Positions 11,501 through 16,869 of a stretch of DNA of 22,500 bases are shown piece after piece. Within the stretch, counting starts at the first letter, position 1; every line of letters starts with the position of its first letter. This DNA comes from Tubiluchus corallicola (Eukaryota > Priapulida > Priapulimorpha > Priapulimorphida > Tubiluchidae): assembly GCA_030141605.1 (NCBI GenBank), contig JAQGDQ010000777.1, positions 1 through 22,500 of the forward strand, written 5' to 3'. A program made the translations under genes and the position numbers. The notes below the pieces were generated by a model. The model saw only the letters and a list, made by a program, of their open reading frames with translations, searched no databases and had not been told where the DNA came from.

Positions 11501-14424
11501 TGCTCACAGCTCCAGCAATCATGTGCACATGCTTGAGATAAGACGTTGTACTTTAGGTAGAAAAAGTACTGTCGCTCACACAGTGTGTTCTGTCAGTTGT
11601 CACGTGATTAAAAGCCGTGCGCTAGCATATTCCTGACCTGCAACGACACAAGCTTCTCGAAAGCAAACAATTTTTTTGTTTAGGATTTTATCAATTTGTT
11701 TGTGTTCGTGTGTGTTTAAACTTACAGTTAAAAGTTACAACATTAAAATTACGTATGTTTGTTTCGTTTTATACAGTATTAAAGCAATCTGTAACAATTT
11801 TCTGAAGCAGCACCTCACTAATTTTAACTAAGAGCCGCCATATTTTTTTCGCTTTTGTTTTTGGTTCAAACGATTAATGTTGCGGTGTTGTTCCCTCACT
11901 TTTGTGTGTTTAGTTGGTTGTTCGTTTGTTATTATTTTTTCCTTATTTTGCTTTTATATTTTTTGCTGCAGGGTGTGCTGTTCTGGAATGCTCCCTACAA
12001 AAATTTCTCAATCCGAGATAATTAAAATGGAAAAAGTTATTAAAACAAATCCTGCAATTAATGAATATTGAATTGTGTGCTTGCATAGCAAAATCGTCCA
12101 TAAGTCGGCAATTAAGTTTTTCTAGTTATTCACGTATCCTTAATCTCCGTTTCATGAAGATCATTTTCATACCAAGTTCATTGGTCTGTATTATTTCTAA
12201 GCTAAGATAATCCACGTTTAATTGAAGGTCCGTTTGTGTGCCTGCATAGCAAAATCATCCATAAGTCGCTATAGTTTTTCTAGTTATTCACATATCCTGT
12301 ATCTCTATTTCACGAGGATCATTTTGATACCAAGTTCATCGCTCTATGTTATTTCTAAGCTGAGATAATTCGCGTTGAAGTTGAGGTGCAGGTTACGCAC
12401 TGACAAACGTAGCCTTTAGAAAATCGCTGTCAAAGTCAGCCATTGTTTTTTGTCACGTTTCTACAAAACACTTAGCAACCACTTAAATGTTGGTTGCTAT
12501 GGACTTTGCACGAACAAGTTGAAGTTATGTTTAAATCCAGCAGATGGGTCTTCCAAACAAAGATCTGAGCTTGGCAGCAGAAAAATTCACATACAAAATC
12601 ATTGCTTCCACGCACCACTATCGGAGTTTGAAACTACGAATTTTTTTTCAATTGCAGTTCTAGTTTCTAGACAGAAAAATTCGTACAGGAGTTATAAAAT
12701 TTGATTTTTAGTATTTTTCTTAACATTTTTTTGATAATTTGAAACTAGAATATAAACGTCCAATATATTTAGAGTTTGTTTTTATTAAAAAAAACAAATT
12801 AACATTTGACCAAATTTTTGGTACATTTTACTTTGAGACCCCACAACGTAGTTTTAACTATGCCGACTTATGGATGGTTTTGGTTTGCAAGCACACATTT
12901 TCAACCATGGAGTGCTATTAATCCTCTTCCAACATTTAGCATTTTCTTTAATTTCTTATTTAGCGGCAACTGCTGGGCCATCGAACACCTGGGTTCCTCT
13001 TTCTGGACCGACTTTTCCGTCCAGTGCTACAGCATCGGCTACCGCATCGTCAAACGCCGCAATTCCGCTTCCCGACGTGGAGGATTCAAACAAAGTCGGC
13101 GAGCGATTGAACACCACCAAGGTTTGTCTTTAATGAATTCATTGATTATTTGATTAGTTAATCGATTACTTGATTGGGTGATTGTTGGTTGGTTGGTGGT
13201 TGGTTGGATGGCTGGCTGGTTGGTTGGTGGGTTAGTTGGTTGGTTTAGTTAAAGTATTATTGCAGAGGAAATTTCCAACTGATTTAAATCTATTAAAGCA
13301 CAAGACAACCCTCCACTTACATCAAGCTTAAAACATTTGCCTCGAAATTTTATACCATTGTATAACACGTGTAAATTTAGACTCCCACGATGACCGTTAG
13401 GCGCAGTCATTTTAATGGTAGGTCGTTTGAAACAAGTTTTCATAACATTGAGTGAAGTTTGAAAAAATAATCAGAGCATTTGTAGCGCACATGTTGCTAA
13501 TTAAGTAAAATTTTAAATCACTGTATCTTGGCAATAAGATTAAAAATACGTTTTTTGGCTTGTGAGTGGTGCACCCTGGAGGGTGAGTCAGCGACATTTT
13601 ACTAATTAGCGCAAAAATTTTCAATTATTAGTTTCGTTACATAAGTCATTCCAGCAGGAAAATGAAATGCCAAGTAATATAGATTTACACGGAAAGCTTT
13701 TTGGGTCATAATTTAACATTGCCTTTTCTTCCCCTGATTCATGTTTGCATAGTGACGTCATGTAATGACGCCGTCGGGAGGATTAAAATGAAAATGAGCG
13801 AAAATTCCTTTCAACGCGAAATATGTGCATAAAATTGCTGTAAAGTAGTATAATTTTTTAAGGCAGTTTTTCTGAAACCTACTTCAAGTGCCCCTTTCCT
13901 TGTCCTTTAACGAGGCAACCTCGTATGTACTCTTGGGAATGTCGAGAAGAGTTTGAAAAACAACAGGGTTTTGTTAAGAGAATCCCCGCTAACAACGAGT
14001 CGATTCTATAACAATCTTTTCACGACGTGAGCGAGCCAACCCTGTTTCAGTAATTCCGTTTTTGTTCTGAAAAACAGAGTCATTCCGGGAAGAGAATGCT
14101 GATTGTACAAAGGCACTTTAAACTTCAACAATGTAAAGTGGGTCATTCATTCAGTCAGTGAATCACTTGGGCACCGCAGCATTACGAGAGTTTGGTAGGC
14201 TGCCGATTTTGTGTTAACCATTAATTTGTTGGAAATTACAACGCGCTTTGTTACGTTTCAGAAACCGACTTGCACGGTGGCGCCACTCAGTAAGGCGCAA
14301 AAGGCAACAGAGCAAGTCGTGACGCCCGGTTTCACGGGTTTGGACAACTTAGGCAACACCTGTTTCATGAACAGTGTTCTACAGGCTTTGGCAAATACCA
14401 GAGAGTTTCGTGACTACTTCCTAG
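2455..14424 (+). CDS. USP19: USP19-like ubiquitin carboxyl-terminal hydrolase, 5' part (8 exons, incomplete)
   Basis: Deubiquitinase that cleaves ubiquitin from substrates; vertebrate USP19 acts in ER-associated degradation and protein quality control together with Hsp90-type chaperones. Exons are 2455-2554, 5065-5193, 5579-5706, 8809-8871, 9605-9705, 9883-10067, 12964-13121 and 14262-14424, and all junction phases agree. They give 342 codons plus one base. Visible parts: acidic/Lys-rich N-terminus (residues 1-35), CS domain 1 (about 36-119, starting [20 protein letters not shown]), CS domain 2 (about 131-215), a Ser/Thr/Ala/Pro linker (236-288), and the USP cysteine box [18 protein letters not shown] with probable nucleophile Cys322 and oxyanion-hole Asn317. 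Two CS domains before a USP domain is the USP19 architecture. Human USP19 has about 1,300 residues; the rest of the catalytic domain, including its His/Asp residues, the UBL and the MYND finger, is absent from the window. The ATG at 2455 is the first in frame; a further 5' exon cannot be excluded. Confidence 0.88.
3440..4057 (-). mobile_element. 5S rRNA-derived SINE (SINE3-type), copy A
   Basis: On the minus strand the element begins with 5S rRNA-like sequence (4057-3921), continues with a body of about 420 bp, and ends in a degenerate repeat of TATTGCATTG type near 3495-3450. The body recurs twice at 15453-16052. A 5S head with pol III internal promoter, unrelated body and short-repeat tail defines SINE3-type retroposons. 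Similar AATGCAATAC strings on both flanks (near 3474 and 4058) may be the target duplication, though they blur with the tail. Intron 1 of USP19 hosts it. Confidence 0.8.
3921..4057 (-). pseudogene. 5S rRNA-like head of the SINE
   Basis: The minus strand reads CTACGGCCATATCACGTTGA, then AACACCGG..CTCGTCTGATCACC, AGTTAAGCAAC, CCTGGTTAGTACTTAGATGG and finally GGAATACCAGGTGCTATAGG. This is colinear with metazoan 5S rRNA. Extra bases containing a repeated ATAGGTG motif (plus strand, about 3944-3968) sit between the intermediate element and the C box. That spacing change and the fused downstream body argue against a functional 5S gene. Confidence 0.88.
4246..4770. repeat. Dispersed unclassified repeat, copy 1
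   Basis: Aligns in the same orientation with about 7728-8200. Shared landmarks: GCAAAACC.GACCCAA at the start, TTATTATCACA.AAACACAAT, CGCCACTAGTTCTTC, TTAGACGGGCACTAG, AACACACTGAAT and GCTGTTGAAAATTATGTT. No coding motif or clear terminal inverted repeat was seen. Confidence 0.7.
4941..5072 (+). repeat. 66-bp tandem duplication spanning the exon 2 splice acceptor
   Basis: Units 4941-5006 and 5007-5072 are the same length and nearly identical. Each begins ATCATAAAGGTTATTTATTT and ends GTGTTAGATGAACTG. The second unit contains the acceptor used for USP19 exon 2 and its first eight bases; the first unit carries an equal acceptor at 4997-4998. Confidence 0.93.
5065..5193 (+). CDS. USP19: USP19 exon 2 (first half of CS domain 1)
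   Basis: Encodes [20 protein letters not shown] and onward to KLKLK, the first half of a CS/p23 beta-sandwich. It resembles the ELLLDWRQS...VIVKLRVGVG region of vertebrate USP19. The acceptor is TTAG at 5061-5064 and the donor is G|GTTTGA at 5194. A second copy of the same acceptor and the first eight exon bases lies 66 bp upstream, so the exon start is ambiguous (see findings). Confidence 0.88.
5205..5241. repeat. TCTA/TCTG microsatellite
   Basis: Imperfect tetranucleotide run (CTGTCTATCTATCTGCCTGTC) starting about 12 bp after the exon 2 donor of USP19. Confidence 0.7.
5298..5472. repeat. Four-copy minisatellite, period about 43-45 bp
   Basis: Units start near 5298, 5341, 5385 and 5429. 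The shared core is ACTTATAATTTATTGGA followed by AAGAAAGTCATGTGACCTTG with small changes. It lies in USP19 intron 2. Confidence 0.85.
5579..5706 (+). CDS. USP19: USP19 exon 3 (second half of CS domain 1)
   Basis: Encodes [20 protein letters not shown] and onward to EEEWPQLE. It starts after CATTATAG and completes the split Asp77 codon. It ends in phase 0 at GAG|GTTGTG, a weak donor. Reading on would give Val-Val-stop, so splicing must occur here or the protein would end. Confidence 0.85.
5779..6236. mobile_element. hAT-type MITE, long copy
   Basis: Begins CAGGGATGAGAATTTTCCG and ends CAATTTGTCAATCTCATCC, the same ends as the MITE at 14474-14760. It carries about 215 extra internal bases (5908-6122) that match the interior of the pogo-like element at 6279-7524. 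No clear 8-bp target duplication was found. Sits in USP19 intron 3. Confidence 0.7.
6279..7524. mobile_element. pogo/mariner-like MITE, split by a LINE 3' end
   Basis: Left end CACTCGTATCTTGGTTTG (6279-6296) and right end CAAACCGAGATACAAGTG (7507-7524) are inverted copies with one or two mismatches, each flanked by TA. This fits the TA target rule of Tc1/mariner/pogo elements. There is no transposase. Roughly 6715-7216 is an inserted LINE 3' end, so the original element was about 750 bp. Confidence 0.72.
6715..7216 (+). mobile_element. LINE 3' end (non-coding) with TATGTC tail
   Basis: T-rich sequence followed by AGGACAGGAGACTAGATGAC, CCTATGGTCCTTCCCTG and a tail AATAAATGTTCTATGTCTATGTC. This arrangement is typical of the 3' UTR and hexamer tail of CR1/L2-like LINEs. 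It interrupts a segment that is continuous at 5876-6055, which marks it as an insertion. The left boundary is approximate. Confidence 0.55.
7728..8200. repeat. Dispersed unclassified repeat, copy 2
   Basis: Same landmarks as 4246-4770, at visibly diverged identity with small indels. Both copies are in USP19 introns (1 and 3). It could be a non-autonomous DNA element or a LINE/SINE segment; the ends were not resolved. Confidence 0.7.
8358..8626 (+). mobile_element. tRNA-derived SINE
   Basis: The head reads GGTTTAGTCTAGTGTTAATGCG (A box region) and GAGTTCGAACC at 8409-8419 (B box), spaced as in a tRNA gene; the anticodon region CTTTCCG resembles tRNA-Glu. A body of about 150 bp and a (TTA)n tail at about 8607-8625 follow. 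It lacks a paired acceptor stem, so it is not a working tRNA gene. Sits in USP19 intron 3. Confidence 0.82.
8809..8871 (+). CDS. USP19: USP19 exon 4 (start of CS domain 2)
   Basis: A 63-base, 21-codon exon, [21 protein letters not shown], between a strong pyrimidine tract with TTTTTAG and the donor AAAAG|GTGCGT. The phase is 0 at both ends, so skipping it would keep the frame. It links CS1 to CS2. Confidence 0.82.
9135..9528. repeat. TTAA-type MITE, truncated copy
   Basis: Aligns in the same orientation with 21540-21953, sharing TTTCAAAGCTA.GCGCGGT, AACCATGATCATGAACTGCA, GTCTGCCATTGCACAAACTG and TAATTAACTTT.TAAGCTAAT. It ends TTTTCC followed by TTAA, like the other copy. The left terminus was not found. 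Lies in USP19 intron 4. Confidence 0.75.
9605..9705 (+). CDS. USP19: USP19 exon 5 (CS domain 2, middle)
   Basis: Encodes [20 protein letters not shown] then [13 protein letters not shown]. The pattern of a short strand, 'YVK', then 'F..Q.F.v.F.t' is typical of the second CS domain of USP19. The acceptor is TTTTGTAG and the donor ACAAA|GTAAGT. It ends with two bases of a Lys codon completed by exon 6. Confidence 0.85.
9721..9845. mobile_element. pogo/mariner-like MITE fragment within USP19 intron 5
   Basis: Begins TACACTCGTATCTCGGTTTG, the same terminus as the element at 6279-7524, and the whole stretch is an inverted copy of about 7400-7526. The other terminus is missing. It makes up about 70 percent of the 177-bp intron and starts 15 bp after the donor. 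Confidence 0.75.
9883..10067 (+). CDS. USP19: USP19 exon 6 (CS domain 2, end)
   Basis: Encodes [20 protein letters not shown] and onward through [12 protein letters not shown]...[20 protein letters not shown]. It contains the conserved 'F.W.VKLR..I.PE.C' and 'I.LKK...RWP.LE' elements of CS/p23 folds. It begins after the TTTTTGAAG acceptor and ends at CATT|GTAAGT, phase 1. Confidence 0.88.
10305..10400. repeat. Direct repeat pair, left copy
   Basis: AGACATACACATTACACACA and the following AATAAACATGCTAGGGAAAACCC match 10976-11060 with scattered differences. The unit is unclassified, in USP19 intron 6. Confidence 0.6.
10687..10763. mobile_element. Small palindromic pogo-like MITE end
   Basis: TCAACTCGATTATAAGGGAC (10687-10706) is an imperfect inverted copy of GTCCCTTATATCCGAGGTTGA (10743-10763). 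The wording 'TCAACCTCGGATATAAGGGAC' is typical of pogo/Tigger-type termini. Further AAGGGA fragments occur to about 10400, suggesting a larger decayed element. Confidence 0.55.
10976..11060. repeat. Direct repeat pair, right copy
   Basis: AGACATACACATTGTACACA, then AATAATCACACTGGAGAAAAAACCC and ACGCAAAAACTAG; the same order of blocks as at 10305-10400. Confidence 0.6.
11171..11700. repeat. Direct duplication, period about 286 bp
   Basis: The segment from about 11171 to 11415 recurs from about 11457 to 11700. Shared blocks: GTGAGGGTAG.ACT.TTTGCTT, CATGTGCACATG.TTGAG, AAGTACTGTCGCTCACACAG, TCAGTTGTCACGTG and TTTGTTTAGGATTTTATCAA. Non-coding, in USP19 intron 6. Confidence 0.75.
12069..12390. 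repeat. Tandem duplication, period about 161 bp
   Basis: Two adjacent units share GTGTGC.TGCATAGCAAAATC, TCCATAAGTCG, TTTTTCTAGTTATTCAC.TATC and ATACCAAGTTCAT. Non-coding, in USP19 intron 6. Confidence 0.8.
12964..13121 (+). CDS. USP19: USP19 exon 7 (low-complexity linker)
   Basis: Encodes [20 protein letters not shown] followed by a Ser/Ala/Thr-rich stretch and [19 protein letters not shown]. No fold is recognisable; the composition fits a disordered linker between CS2 and the catalytic domain. The acceptor is TATTTAG, the donor AAG|GTTTGT, and the phase fits both neighbours. Confidence 0.78.
13174..13250. repeat. TTGG microsatellite
   Basis: Imperfect TTGG/TTGG(T/C) run of about 75 bp beginning some 50 bp after the exon 7 donor of USP19. 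Confidence 0.85.
14262..14424 (+). CDS. USP19: USP19 exon 8 (start of USP catalytic domain, cysteine box)
   Basis: Encodes [14 protein letters not shown]... and then [20 protein letters not shown] and [12 protein letters not shown], the conserved cysteine box of ubiquitin-specific proteases with the nucleophilic Cys in NTCFMNS. It starts after TTACGTTTCAG and ends at CTAG|GTAAGC, phase 1. This is the last recognisable USP exon in the window; a hAT MITE starts 49 bp after the exon. Confidence 0.93.
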
Positions 14425-14473
14425 GTAAGCTGGCTCTCTCAGGGGCGTGTCACAACTTTACGACGCCCTAGGC

Positions 14474-14760
14474 CAGGGATGAGAATTTTCCGTGGGTACG
14501 TGAAATTCCGAGTTTTTGGAAGGCTTACCATTTTTGTAAGTCGCGTAAATTCGTTGAGAAAATTTCTACGGATCCAGTACATTATTTCATAAGCTGACCG
14601 CTTAAGTCCGCTTAGAGGCTCCATATGGTCACAAAATTGCAATTTGTTGCTGGCTCCAAGGGGGTTTCACCCCCCTTGAAAGAACCCCCATAAAGCCTAC
14701 TCGACCTTCAAACCCCTGGCCTGTTTCAGAGCTTTTTGCAATTTGTCATTCTCATCCCAG
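14474..14760. mobile_element. hAT-type MITE with perfect 8-bp target duplication
   Basis: Left end CAGGGATGAGAAT; the right end reads ATTCTCATCCCAG, its inverted copy with one mismatch. The eight bases CCCTAGGC occur directly before (14466-14473) and after (14761-14768), the 8-bp duplication expected of hAT transposition. The element is 287 bp with no coding capacity. It starts 49 bp past USP19 exon 8. Confidence 0.9.
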
Positions 14761-14810
14761 CCCTAGGCTGATAGTTCTGTCTCACCCATCTCTGTTGTGA
14801 ATGAGTAGGT

Positions 14811-15004
14811 CAAACAATTACTTGAGGTGTATTAGAAACACTATTAACCCAGTTTGTACGTGGTCATTATAAATTACATATATTTCCACAGCTCTTGCTA
14901 ATATGCAGTTTCAACAATTACTTGTGGTGTATTAGAAACACTATTAACCTAGTTTGCTATAGTTATAATAATGTGGTGATTATAAATTACATGTATTTGC
15001 ATAG
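14811..15004. repeat. Tandem duplication, period about 100 bp
   Basis: CAATTACTTG.GGTGTATTAGAAACACTATTAACC.AGTTTG and ATTATAAATTACAT.TATTT occur at about 14814-14893 and 14914-15004. Non-coding. Confidence 0.75.
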
Positions 15005-15452
15005 TGTTTATATTCAAGCTGGCTGTGCAACTGCTTGTTTGTGTAATACCTTGCACTTGTTCATTAAGTGGCACTTATCTAAAAGGTGTCCTCAGTAACT
15101 GCCTGTGGTGTGTTATAAAATGTGCCCTTTTTTCAGTAAAATGTGACACCTTCAAACTTTGGCGTCCTAGGCTATAGCCTAGTTAGTCTATCGATTAATA
15201 TGCCTCTGAGCTGTCTTATTATTCTGTGCATCTTCAGTCTTGACCGCGAGAGTTGTTGCTATGAAAGGAGTTGCTTCGTCATGGAAACGACAAACAATTT
15301 GTTTACTTCATTGCTTATTTTTATTTGTTAAATGCAGCGATGGGCGATTAATAAATTAATTGAGATTACAACCGTGTATGAATCGATATATAATTACTTG
15401 AACAGTAATTCTGTTAATTGAGATTAATTGAGAGCAAAGTATACGTGTTGCT

Positions 15453-15664
15453 GTTGTTGGCATCCTTCTGTCTCAGAAGACAATGGAGTGTGCGCCAAGA
15501 GAGTCAGTTATTGATCACATTGGTGGAGCTGCAGCGTCGACTGTGGCTGAGCAGTCTGATCCTTGAACCACTGGAATGGCCTCTCCAGGGCACACTGCTG
15601 GGCAAGCTGTATGGAGATCTTGATTTGCCCAGACAACAGGAATCCCCCCTCTCTTCCTCCCTGG
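15453..15664 (-). mobile_element. 5S-SINE body, copy B (truncated)
   Basis: Closely similar to 3498-3705 of copy A, from the GTTGTTGGCATCC end to CTCCCTGGTGT, then it breaks off and copy C begins. No 5S head. It lies inside the hAT element 15335-16435. Confidence 0.75.
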
Positions 15665-16052
15665 TGTTGGTTGGTTGGCATCCTTCTGTCTCGGAAGACA
15701 ATGGGGTGTGCGCCAAGAGAGTCAGTTATTGATCACATTGATGGAGCAGCAGCGTCGACTGTGGCTGAGCAGTCTGATTATTGAACCACTGGAATGGCTT
15801 CTCCAGGGCACACGACTGGGCAAGGTGTATGGAGATCCTGAGTTGTCCAGACAACAGGAACTCCCTCTCAACCTCCCTGGTGTAGTCCAAAGGAAAGCAG
15901 AGCGATACGTTTGGCACCAGGTTGCCTGCAGGAGCTGCCGGAGTCAGTGAGCCTGTTGTACTGGTCCGCCTTCGGGGCTCCACTCCTGATTTGGAAGGTT
16001 TACTCCTCTACACGTGGCCGTTGGGTCACTTGACCTCCTCCGCCCTCTAGCC
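15665..16052 (-). mobile_element. 5S-SINE body, copy C (headless)
   Basis: Matches nearly the whole body of copy A, from GGCATCCTTCTGTCTCGG to CCGCCCTCTAGCC. It stops before the 5S-like part, and a 14-bp ACGTGGCCGTTGGG-type difference occurs near 16012. Copy B abuts it in the same orientation, so B and C look like a partial dimer. Confidence 0.75.
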
Positions 16053-16588
16053 ATGTTGCACATTTACTAAAAGGTAGTGTTTTAACACAAATAAATGGAA
16101 TTCTTGCATTTTTTCTTCGTTCTTCTCAAATTACACAACGAACATAATTACAAACCACAGTTTTGCAAACTGGGACTTATTCCCTTTCACGTGACGTGTG
16201 TAATGGACATAGCAATAGAATAATTAACGAACATACGTGTCTACAAAAATAGTTATGAAAATGGCAGACAACGATGAAAGCCATGAAGAAGTTGATAGGC
16301 TGTATTTCAGTGCTGCAATGTTTGAAAAATGTGGCGAAAAACACTAAAAAATTACCGTAAAAGACTGATCGATATATTGAATTACAAGAAAAAGATTATC
16401 ATCGAATTAGATAATTTCAAAATCGCCCATCGCTAGTTATATGTTATAATTCTTTATGCAGGAAGAATGAAATAACATTATAGAATATCCCCGCGAAGCA
16501 TTGCGGTACGATAAAATATGCTTAGCATAGGTACCACAGTTCAATACGTGACAATACAATACAATTTAGAATGCAATATTTAACACCG

Positions 16589-16625
16589 CCGTCGTCGTCG
16601 TCATCATCCATCATCACCATCATCC
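16589..16625. repeat. CGT/CAT trinucleotide repeat
   Basis: CCGTCGTCGTCGTCATCATC followed by further CAT units, about 110 bp beyond the MCT-like stop codon on its downstream side. Confidence 0.85.
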
Positions 16626-16643
16626 AATGAATCACACGTGGGC

Positions 16644-16686
16644 CTGGAACGGAACACCCGCGCGATAAGTGAGGGAACACTGTATT
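16644..16686 (-). mobile_element. mariner/pogo-like terminus downstream of the MCT-like gene
   Basis: The minus strand reads TACAGTGTTCCCTCACTTAT then CGCGCGGGTGTTCCGTTCCAG. This is the well-known form of termini of mariner/Tigger-type MITEs in animal genomes. A CCCCGCGAAGCATTGCGGTACG stretch near 16489 resembles the partner motif of such elements. It starts about 50 bp past the transporter stop codon. Confidence 0.55.
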
Positions 16687-16735
16687 GACAATATTTAACA
16701 GTGAGATGCAATATTGTTGCATTCCGTGTTGTTGT

Positions 16736-16869
16736 TTATTCTTGTTTCCGTGGATACCACAGCTTCGTAACAGGCGGCAGGAGCAGTGCCACTAGAGCCG
16801 ATAGAATCATAGCTGTACCCATGGTTAAAAACGGCAAAGTTGTGTTGCCGTTGACGTCGTACATCGCAC
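16736..16869 (-). CDS. MCT-like transporter exon 4 (TM12 and C-terminus)
   Basis: Begins after TCTTTTTAG with GAMYDVNGNTTLPFLTMGTA, then a final hydrophobic helix MILSALVALLLPPVT and the short tail KLWYPRKQE, then TAA at 16738-16736. The start phase matches exon 3. The 'GA.YD..G' loop followed by a last helix is typical of MCT C-termini. Confidence 0.88.

Larger units (their letters stand above)
15335..16435. mobile_element. hAT element interrupted by 5S-SINE copies
   Basis: Left end CAGCGATGGGCGATT (15335-15349) and right end AATCGCCCATCGCTA (16421-16435) are inverted copies except the first base. The flanks GTTAAATG (15327-15334) and GTTATATG (16436-16443) are an 8-bp target duplication with one mismatch. 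SINE copies B and C occupy about 15453-16052, so the original element was about 500 bp. No transposase is recognised. Confidence 0.85.

Noticed and set aside
12806-13153. 115-codon frame overlapping USP19 exon 7
   Set aside because: Wrong frame; the phase-consistent exon 12964-13121 explains the coding signal.
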